Below are positions 1 to 5,086 of a stretch of 5,086 nucleotides of DNA, one piece after another; position 1 is the first letter of the stretch; each line of letters starts with the position of its first letter. The stretch is taken from positions 1 to 5,086 of the forward strand of contig CAJMRU010000092.1 of the NCBI GenBank assembly GCA_905215845.1, read 5' to 3'. Source of the DNA: an uncultured bacterium (GTDB lineage: Bacteria; Bacillota; Clostridia; TANB77; CAG-508). The notes below the pieces were generated by a model that saw only the letters and a program-made list of their open reading frames with translations, had not been told where the DNA came from and made no database searches. The position numbers and the translations under genes are program-made.

Positions 1-1
1 T

Positions 2-247
2 GCCAAAGTTTTAAATACAGAGGAAGGATATAGCAAAGCTATTTCAGTATGCGATAGTTGTTCATATTTAAGTGAGGCAAAAGTTTTACAAGAAGAAGTG
101 GCATATAATAACGCCATCTCTGAAGGTACTTTAGAAGGATACAATTATTTTTTAAGTCATTATCCTGAATCTAAAAAAGTAGAAGAAATTACAGCGTTAG
201 CTGATAAGATGATTTTTGAAAAACTAGATAACACCATAGAAGCATAG
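2..247 (+). CDS. TPR-like repeat protein fragment, open at 5' end and ended by a frameshift
   Basis: This frame is open from the left edge and stops at TAG 245-247. No start is visible, so it is the interior of a longer protein. It holds helical repeats of about 35-37 residues with the recurring pattern T-x-E-G/A-Y followed in most units by Y-P-x-S, as in TPR-type solenoids of the BamD/YbgF sort, which usually act as protein-protein scaffolds. The stop looks artificial. In the next frame, from about 246, the same repeat continues (SAFIQQYPKSKLVAEA), and a loss of two bases (TATA to TA) after GAA GCA would explain the break exactly: GAA GCA TAT AGT GCT became GAA GCA TAG TGC. The third copy keeps GAA GCA TAT at 348-356. 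Codon use (mixed ATT/ATC/ATA) differs from the downstream genes. No signal peptide or enzyme motif is visible. The TPR-like assignment is by pattern only, and the source organism may not be that of the downstream genes. Confidence 0.55.
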   Translation, partial: AKVLNTEEGYSKAISVCDSCSYLSEAKVLQEEVAYNNAISEGTLEGYNYFLSHYPESKKVEEITALADKMIFEKLDNTIEA

Positions 248-416
248 TGCTTTCATTCAACAATATCCTAAATCAAAATTAGTGGCTGAAGCTCAAAATC
301 GAATCTATAATTTGGCTTATAATAATGCTATTGAACAAAATACACTCGAAGCATATAATGGGCTGATACAACGCTATCCCAATCATCCTAAAAAAGAAGA
401 AATACAAAATAAAATA
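17..416 (+). repeat. Four degenerate 35-37 residue protein repeats
   Basis: The T-x-E-x-Y motif starts at 17 (TEEGY), 128 (TLEGY), 233 (TIEAY) and 342 (TLEAY). The spacings are 37, 35 and, after correcting a 2-base loss near 245, 37 codons. Copies two to four share a following aromatic-rich helix and YP (HYPES, QYPKS, RYPNH), then a charged helix. Copies two and four are also preceded by the same AYNNAI helix (at 101 and 315), 72 codons apart after correction. The similarity is at protein level, so these are coding repeats and not a DNA satellite. The last copy runs into RsmD sequence at about 402-428. Confidence 0.65.
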
Positions 417-842
417 GAAGATGCAAATTTCTTAGATTTATTTTCAGGAAGTGGAGCAATAGGACTAGAAGCTTTAAGTAGAGGAGCCAAAAAGACAATT
501 TTTTGCGATTCTTCTAAACAAGCAATAGAAATAATAAATAAAAATATAAAAAAGACGCATCTTGAAGATAATTCAAAAGTATACAACTTAGATTATAAAA
601 AAGCATTGAAAGAAATAAAAGAAAAGCAAGACTTAATATATATTGATCCACCTTATAAGACAGATTTTGCCATACAAGCAATAAATGAAATAATAAAACT
701 AAATATAATAGATGAAAATTCTATTATAATAGTAGAAACAGATGATAAAGAAATTATAGAAAATATAGAAAAATTAGATATAGAAATACAAGATGAAAGA
801 AAATATGGAAGAGCTTATCTCATATTTTTAAGTAAGAGATAA
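282..842 (+). CDS. rsmD: Truncated RsmD (16S rRNA m2G966 methyltransferase) joined to a repeat-protein tail
   Basis: RsmD methylates N2 of G966 in 16S rRNA using S-adenosylmethionine. Residues about 47-186 are clearly RsmD: the SAM-binding motif FLDLFSGSGAIG at 50-61 continuing into LEALSRGAK, an acidic D76 at the end of the second strand, the catalytic DPPY at 122-125, and the typical C-terminal ERKYGRAYLIF at 172-182. The N-terminal part, about 40-50 residues with the conserved RPT-x-DRVKE region that contacts RNA, is missing. Residues 1 to about 43 are instead the last TPR-like repeat of the upstream open frame. The GTG at 282 has no convincing Shine-Dalgarno site and lies inside that repeat; no in-frame ATG exists before the RsmD part. 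So 282 is only a formal start, and the real rsmD start is not in the window. The gene ends 20 bases before the next start, suggesting co-transcription. Family identity is firm; activity of this product is doubtful. Confidence 0.85.
   Translation: MAEAQNRIYNLAYNNAIEQNTLEAYNGLIQRYPNHPKKEEIQNKIEDANFLDLFSGSGAIGLEALSRGAKKTIFCDSSKQAIEIINKNIKKTHLEDNSKVYNLDYKKALKEIKEKQDLIYIDPPYKTDFAIQAINEIIKLNIIDENSIIIVETDDKEIIENIEKLDIEIQDERKYGRAYLIFLSKR
402..428. other. Probable chimeric junction between repeat protein and rsmD
   Basis: Left of here the protein matches the upstream repeat units up to EIQNKI (compare EAQNRI in the previous unit). Right of here it matches RsmD from about ANFLDLF. The DNA is A-rich, which would favour a false overlap or microhomology join. 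Hand-counted GC is about 30% for 1-420 and about 24% for 421-840. Arg codons left of the join are CGA and CGC; in the RsmD part they are AGA. The exact breakpoint cannot be placed more closely. Confidence 0.7.
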
Positions 843-848
843 TAAAAG

Positions 849-855
849 AAAGGGG
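849..855 (+). promoter_or_regulatory. Ribosome binding site for the coiled-coil gene
   Basis: AAAGGGG lies 7 bases before ATG 863, inside the 20-base gap after the rsmD stop. It fixes the start and fits translation as part of an rsmD operon. Confidence 0.75.
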
Positions 856-862
856 CAAAACC

Positions 863-1366
863 ATGGAGATATTTACTTTATTAGAAACTTTGGAAGACCT
901 ATTGGAAAGAAGCAGAAATTTACCTTTTTCTTCAAAAAGTGTTGTTGATAAAGATGAAATGTTAGATCTAATAAAAGAGATTAGATTAAAATTGCCAGAT
1001 GAATTAAAACAAGCAAAATGGGTAAAAGAAGAGAGACAACGAATATTAGTAGAAGCTCAAAGAGAAGCAGATGGAATAGTTAAAGAAGCAGAAAATAGAA
1101 TAATTGCTATGATAGATGAACATGAAATAACAAGAAAAGCATATGACCAAAAAACAGAAATAATTGAAACAGCAAACGAGATGTCAAGAGAAATATCTAA
1201 AGGAACAAAAGAATATGCAGATAATTTATTAGAAAACACAGAAGATGTTATGAGAGAAACTTTAGAAAAATTAGAAACAAATATGGGAGAAGCAATGAAA
1301 TTAATGCAATTATCTATGGAAGATACAATAAAAATAATTCAAAACAGCAGAAAAGAATTAAAATAG
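863..1366 (+). CDS. Small coiled-coil protein of the rsmD/coaD neighbourhood (DivIVA- or ATP-synthase-b-like helix)
   Basis: This is a 167-residue soluble protein, almost entirely helical and strongly charged. Residues 1-20 form a leucine-rich helix, 21-30 a short linker (PFSSKSVVDK), and 31-50 a helix ending in EIRLKLPDELKQAKW. A long coiled coil runs from about 54 to 167, with the segment RILVEAQREADGIVKEAENR at 60-79 resembling the helices of DivIVA and ATP synthase subunit b. Proteins with this layout are widely annotated in Clostridia as 'ATPase' or 'F0 subunit B-like', usually near rsmD and coaD. That label rests on coiled-coil resemblance; there is no nucleotide-binding motif and no membrane segment here. 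The start has a good Shine-Dalgarno site and follows rsmD closely. A terminator follows the stop, so it is probably the last gene of its transcript. Its function is unknown; a scaffold role at the membrane or division site is a guess from the fold type. Confidence 0.8.
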   Translation: MEIFTLLETLEDLLERSRNLPFSSKSVVDKDEMLDLIKEIRLKLPDELKQAKWVKEERQRILVEAQREADGIVKEAENRIIAMIDEHEITRKAYDQKTEIIETANEMSREISKGTKEYADNLLENTEDVMRETLEKLETNMGEAMKLMQLSMEDTIKIIQNSRKELK

Positions 1367-1383
1367 GAATCAGAAGTCAGATT

Positions 1384-1428
1384 CAGAAGTCAAAGAAACT
1401 AAGGCTTTTGATTTGGCTTCTGTTTTTT
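1384..1428 (+). terminator. Rho-independent terminator after the coiled-coil gene
   Basis: The arms CAGAAGTCAAA (1384-1394) and TTTGGCTTCTG (1412-1422) pair over 11 positions with one T-G wobble. The loop is 17 bases, and TTTTTT at 1423-1428 follows directly. It sits between two same-strand genes and should end the rsmD-side transcript, so ftsK needs its own promoter or read-through. A second copy of CAGAAGTCA just upstream (1371-1379) could compete for the 3' arm. Confidence 0.8.
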
Positions 1429-1451
1429 ATTGTAACAATAAAATAAAAATT

Positions 1452-1456
1452 GGAGG
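1452..1456 (+). promoter_or_regulatory. Ribosome binding site for ftsK
   Basis: GGAGG lies 7 bases before ATG 1464 and supports this start. Only 35 bases separate the terminator T-tract from the start codon, and I could not find a convincing -35/-10 pair there. Confidence 0.8.
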
Positions 1457-1463
1457 CAAATAA

Positions 1464-3902
1464 ATGGCGCAAAAAAGAAATTACAAAAAAAAGAAAAATA
1501 CTAAAAGCAGAAAAAAAGCATCAAAATTAGACTTAGCAATAATTATATTAATAATGCTTAGTTTATTAGTAGGTGCATTAATATTTACAAAATCAGGAGT
1601 TATAGGATTAAAATTAAATGAAGTATTAGGCGGAATGTTTGGAATAATGCAATACATTATTCCAATAGGAATGTTTGCAATAGCAATAAAACTTGCTTGT
1701 GAAGAAAGAGAAACATTAACAGCCAAATTAATACAATATGGTATATTTATAATAAGTTTATCGGTATTATTTAGTGTAATACAAGTATCAACAGGTGAGC
1801 TTCAATCAAGTAAAGAATTATCAGAAGTTGTAAAAGATGCTTATTATTTGGGGTCACAAAGTAAAGGTGGAGGAGCAATAGGAGCAGTAGGGGCAGTACC
1901 ATTAGCAAAACTATTAGGTGATGTTGGAGCAGTGATTTTATGTATAGGAATTGCAGTAGTATTATTGGTATTCACATTTGGAATTAGTATGTCAGATATA
2001 ATAAATATGTCTATGGAAAAAATAGAAAATAAAAAGGAAGAAAATAGAGAAGCAAGAATAGAAAGAAAGAAACATCATGAAGAGGATAGAGAGACAGTAG
2101 CTGAAAGAAGAAAAAGAGAAAAAGAAGAAAGATTAGCAAGAAGAGAAAAAGAAAAAGCAGAAAAAATGGAAAAAGAAAAAAATATGATGGATAATCAAAT
2201 AAAAATTAATTTTGGAGGGAGAATATTAGAAGAACCTGAACATAAGGGATTGAAAAAATATGACCATAGCCAAGATGACATAGTTCCATTAACAAAAGAA
2301 ACTAAAAAAGATTTCATACAACCAGATGTTATAGAAAATAATTTATTTAAACAAGAAGAAGAAAAGAAAGAAGACAAAAAGAAAGAAGTATTACAATTAG
2401 AACATGCAATGGTAGTAGAAGATGAACATTATGAATATCCACCAGTAGAATTGTTGAGTAAATCAAAAAGTAAAGCTTTAAAAGGTGGAGCTAAAGCATT
2501 AACAGATACAGCAACAAAACTACAAAAAACATTATATAGTTTTGGAGTGTCAGCAAAAGTAGAAAATGTATCAGTTGGACCAGCGATAACAAGATATGAA
2601 TTAAAACCAGCAGAAGGAGTAAGAGTAAGTAAAATTGCAAATCTTGCAGATGATATTGCATTAAATTTAGCAGCTGAAACTATAAGAATTGAAGCACCAA
2701 TTCCAGGTAAACAAGCAGTCGGAATAGAAGTTCCAAATAAAGAAAAAGAAACAGTACATTTAAGAGAAGTATTAGAAAGTTCGGAATTCCAAAATAATAA
2801 CTCTAAATTAACAGTAGCTTTAGGAAAAGATGTTGCAGGAAATACACAATTAGCAGATATAGCTAAAATGCCACATATGCTAATTGCAGGATCAACTGGT
2901 TCTGGAAAGAGTGTATGTATTAATACAATAATAACAAGTATAATTTATAATGCAAAACCAAGTGAAGTTAAATTAGTAATGGTAGATCCAAAAGTAGTAG
3001 AATTGTCAGTATATAATGGAATACCACATTTATTAATCCCAGTAGTAACAGATCCTAAAAAAGCAGCAGGAGCATTAGCATGGGCAGTACAAGAAATGGA
3101 TGACAGATATAATAAATTTGCTAGTAAAGGAGTTAGGGACTTAAAAGGATACAATAAAGCAATAGAAAAAGAAGATGGAACAGGAAAATTACCACAAATA
3201 GTAATAATTGTTGACGAGCTTGCAGATTTAATGATGGTTGCAGCAAAAGATGTTGAAGAAGCAATTTGTAGATTAGCACAAAAAGCTAGAGCTGCTGGAA
3301 TGCATTTAGTTATTGCAACACAAAGACCATCAGTAGATGTTATAACAGGACTAATCAAAGCAAATGTACCATCAAGAATAGCATTTGCAGTATCATCACA
3401 AGTAGACTCAAGAACAATTCTAGATTCAGTAGGAGCTGAAAAATTATTAGGAAAAGGAGATATGCTATTTTTCCCTGCTGGTGCACCAAAGCCAGCCAGA
3501 GTGCAAGGCGCGTTTGTATCAGATGATGAAGTTGAAAAAATAGTAGACTTTGTAAAATCTAATGGTACAGCAACATATAGTGAAGATATATTAGAAAGCA
3601 TAGAAAATAGCAATAAAACAGAAAAAGAACTTGCACAAGAACAAGCTTCAGATGATGAAACAGACCCATTTTTAATGGATGCAATACAAACTGTTGTTGA
3701 AACAGGACAAGCATCAACATCCTTTATACAAAGAAGATTTAAAGTAGGATATGCAAGAGCAGGAAGAATCATAGACCAAATGGAAGAAAGAGGCGTGATT
3801 TCAGGATATCAAGGAAGCAAGCCAAGAGAAGTTTTAATGACATTAGAAAGATTGAATGAATTAAAAATGGGAACTTCTGAAACAGAAGATATTAAACAAT
3901 AA
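1464..3902 (+). CDS. ftsK: DNA translocase FtsK/SpoIIIE
   Basis: This 812-residue, membrane-anchored, hexameric ATP-driven DNA pump moves chromosome ends through the closing septum in division or sporulation. After a basic cytoplasmic tail (1-21) come four predicted membrane segments, about 23-46, 55-79, 89-108 and 149-173. A highly charged linker follows (about 185-320), starting with a Lys/Glu/Arg-rich helix. The alpha domain is about 325-440 (EYPPVELL onward, with GPAITRYELKPAEGVRVSKI). The RecA-like motor has Walker A GSTGSGKS at 476-483 (K482) and Walker B VIIVDE at 580-585 (D584, E585), then the conserved ATQRPS and PARVQGAFVSD segments. A winged-helix gamma domain from D734 (DPFLMDAI) through RRFKVGYARAGRIIDQMEERG reads oriented DNA sequences. 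Length and layout match Firmicutes FtsK/SpoIIIE (SpoIIIE is about 790 residues), and all key residues are present. Sequence alone does not separate a division role from a sporulation role. Confidence 0.97.
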   Translation: MAQKRNYKKKKNTKSRKKASKLDLAIIILIMLSLLVGALIFTKSGVIGLKLNEVLGGMFGIMQYIIPIGMFAIAIKLACEERETLTAKLIQYGIFIISLSVLFSVIQVSTGELQSSKELSEVVKDAYYLGSQSKGGGAIGAVGAVPLAKLLGDVGAVILCIGIAVVLLVFTFGISMSDIINMSMEKIENKKEENREARIERKKHHEEDRETVAERRKREKEERLARREKEKAEKMEKEKNMMDNQIKINFGGRILEEPEHKGLKKYDHSQDDIVPLTKETKKDFIQPDVIENNLFKQEEEKKEDKKKEVLQLEHAMVVEDEHYEYPPVELLSKSKSKALKGGAKALTDTATKLQKTLYSFGVSAKVENVSVGPAITRYELKPAEGVRVSKIANLADDIALNLAAETIRIEAPIPGKQAVGIEVPNKEKETVHLREVLESSEFQNNNSKLTVALGKDVAGNTQLADIAKMPHMLIAGSTGSGKSVCINTIITSIIYNAKPSEVKLVMVDPKVVELSVYNGIPHLLIPVVTDPKKAAGALAWAVQEMDDRYNKFASKGVRDLKGYNKAIEKEDGTGKLPQIVIIVDELADLMMVAAKDVEEAICRLAQKARAAGMHLVIATQRPSVDVITGLIKANVPSRIAFAVSSQVDSRTILDSVGAEKLLGKGDMLFFPAGAPKPARVQGAFVSDDEVEKIVDFVKSNGTATYSEDILESIENSNKTEKELAQEQASDDETDPFLMDAIQTVVETGQASTSFIQRRFKVGYARAGRIIDQMEERGVISGYQGSKPREVLMTLERLNELKMGTSETEDIKQ

Positions 3903-3972
3903 AAGATATTAAGTAAAAATATAGTTAATTACAAAGGTTTATGGGTGACCTTAAAACTCAAATATATAATAG

Positions 3973-3978
3973 AAGGAG
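3973..3978 (+). promoter_or_regulatory. Ribosome binding site for the 3984 gene
   Basis: AAGGAG lies 5 bases before ATG 3984. It favours this start over an in-frame GTG at 3945 that has no such site. Confidence 0.7.
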
Positions 3979-3983
3979 AAGAG

Positions 3984-5086
3984 ATGCTAAGCAGAAAAGA
4001 AAAAATCATAGGCAAAATAGTAAAGAAAAATTATAATAATGAGCTAGAAGAAGTATTAGAAAAGAAACTATTTGATGAACATGCAAAAAATCTTCTCCTT
4101 AGTATTTTATATAAAATTGAAGCAGGATATGAAGACTATGAAAAAGTAAAAGTTGATACAATAAAAAAAGATGAATATATAAAGAAATTTATATCTATAA
4201 TTGATAAAAATTGTGACAATATAAAAATTGTAAAATTAAAATCAGAAGAGGAGGACGTATTAGGAAACAAAACTTTTCTGGTAGACAAGGAAAATAAAAG
4301 AATAATATGTTATCCAATAGAAAGAAAATTATTATATTGTATATACAAAATAAGTAAAAATACAGAAATAATAAACAATAATTATGAGATAGTAGGAAGA
4401 CCACTATCAAATCTAATAAATACAGGAAAATGTATAGAACAGGTAGAACCGTTGAGAGATTTTAATGGTTATTCATGGACAACAGTGTCAAACGAAATAG
4501 AAAGCATAGAACACAATTTAATATTTCAAAATTTAAGATTACTATTAGGAAATAAGTTTTTAAATAATTGGATAGAGAACAAAGAATTTATAATAGATTA
4601 TATGGAATTATTAAAAACGAGATTAGAAGAACAATATGGTAAAAAAGAATCAAATAAAATTATTTGTTACCTGGAAAAATTGGCTATATTATTAGAAATA
4701 AAATTTAATCCAAAAGAGCAAGAAGAATTATTAGAACAAGAAAAAGAAGTTCAAGAAAAATTAGAAAAAATAAAAGATAGAGAAAAATTTGTAGAAATGT
4801 TAACAAATGATAAAAAAAGATTAGCAGAAGAAATAAAAGATATAGATGAAACTATAAATAATAAAGAGTTATTACAAAATGAGTATATAAAAAGAAATGA
4901 AAAATTACCATTACAACAAAAAATATTTAGTGCAAGAATTTTATCAAATATGATGATAAAAGAACGAGAAGAAAAAATTGAAGAATTAGAAAAACTAAAT
5001 GAGTTAATGAACCCAAAAAAGTTTATTAAATATAAAAAAGAATATGAAGAAAAAAGCAAATATTTAAAAATTGCTAAAACAAAAGA
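3984..5086 (+). CDS. Uncharacterised coiled-coil protein, partial at 3' end
   Basis: The frame is open for 367 codons from ATG 3984 and runs off the right edge, so length and C-terminus are unknown. I do not recognise the family. Residues 1-60 are a charged helical region (LLLSILYKIEAGYEDYEKVK at 37-56). Residues about 78-165 look like a mixed alpha/beta domain (FLVDKENKRIICYPIERKLL at 98-117, then GRPLSNLINTGKC at 138-150 and RDFNGYSWTT at 158-167). Residues 170-240 are helical (NLIFQNLRLLLGNKFLNNW at 178-196), and from about 243 on there is a long Glu/Lys-rich coiled coil, interrupted near 308-325 (LPLQQKIFSARILSNMM). There is no signal peptide, membrane segment, Walker motif or obvious metal site. 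Four Cys (77, 109, 119, 150) are scattered and show no CxxC pair. It starts 81 bases after ftsK with no terminator between, so co-transcription is plausible. AT-rich codon use matches ftsK, so it looks native. A structural or cytoskeletal role is a guess only. Confidence 0.8.
   Translation, partial: MLSRKEKIIGKIVKKNYNNELEEVLEKKLFDEHAKNLLLSILYKIEAGYEDYEKVKVDTIKKDEYIKKFISIIDKNCDNIKIVKLKSEEEDVLGNKTFLVDKENKRIICYPIERKLLYCIYKISKNTEIINNNYEIVGRPLSNLINTGKCIEQVEPLRDFNGYSWTTVSNEIESIEHNLIFQNLRLLLGNKFLNNWIENKEFIIDYMELLKTRLEEQYGKKESNKIICYLEKLAILLEIKFNPKEQEELLEQEKEVQEKLEKIKDREKFVEMLTNDKKRLAEEIKDIDETINNKELLQNEYIKRNEKLPLQQKIFSARILSNMMIKEREEKIEELEKLNELMNPKKFIKYKKEYEEKSKYLKIAKTK

Noticed and set aside
1408..1444. 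Possible ftsK promoter with TTGATT and TAAAAT boxes
   Set aside because: The spacing between TTGATT (1408) and TAAAAT (1439) is 25 bases, too long for a standard promoter, and the first box lies in the terminator hairpin.
2945..3772. 275-codon minus-strand open frame inside ftsK
   Set aside because: It lies opposite the conserved motor domain, is rich in Ser/Ala/Ile from antisense AT-rich codons, and has no family motif. It is a shadow of ftsK.
3934..3952. Short inverted repeat AAGGT/ACCTT after ftsK
   Set aside because: The stem is only 5 bp with a 9-base loop, and no T-tract follows, so it is not a supportable terminator.
3965..3970. TATAAT box upstream of the 3984 gene
   Set aside because: No acceptable -35 element lies 16-18 bases upstream (TGGGTG-like sequence there), and the transcript start would fall at or within the ribosome site.
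3941..4033. Small open frame starting ATGGGTGACC that overlaps the next gene
   Set aside because: It is about 30 codons, has no ribosome site, and mostly overlaps the well-supported gene in another frame.
4195..5059. Minus-strand open frames of 71 and 102 codons at the right end
   Set aside because: They are Phe/Leu/Ser-rich antisense readings of the Lys/Glu-rich coding frame that starts at 3984.

Overview
The window is an AT-rich, all-plus-strand stretch that reads like an uncultured, gut-type Clostridia/Firmicutes genome. AGA is almost the only Arg codon, ATA is a very common Ile codon, Shine-Dalgarno sites are strong (AAAGGGG, GGAGG, AAGGAG), and it carries a membrane-anchored FtsK/SpoIIIE translocase.

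Layout: (i) About 1-415 codes for a TPR-like repeat protein with a YP-x-S signature in most repeat units. It is open at the left edge and broken by a frameshift near 245. Its base composition and codon use differ from the rest. (ii) About 402-842 codes for the catalytic part of the 16S rRNA methyltransferase RsmD. Its normal N-terminus is absent, and it is joined in frame to the last repeat of the upstream protein. (iii) 863-1366 codes for a small coiled-coil protein of the kind found next to rsmD/coaD in Clostridia. (iv) 1384-1428 is a good Rho-independent terminator. (v) 1464-3902 is a complete ftsK/spoIIIE gene. (vi) 3984-5086 is the start of a long, charged, coiled-coil protein that I do not recognise; it runs off the right edge.

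The genes from rsmD onward make sense as housekeeping neighbours: rRNA modification, a coiled-coil protein possibly linked to the membrane or envelope, and chromosome translocation at division or sporulation. The first ~415 bases do not fit. The in-frame join to a decapitated RsmD, the shift from about 30% to about 24% GC (hand count), the change in codon use and the nearby frameshift are best explained by a chimeric contig end. A true rearrangement that destroyed rsmD is less likely. I see no convincing new multi-gene system. The least explained items are the partial gene at 3984-5086 and the origin of the left-hand repeat protein.
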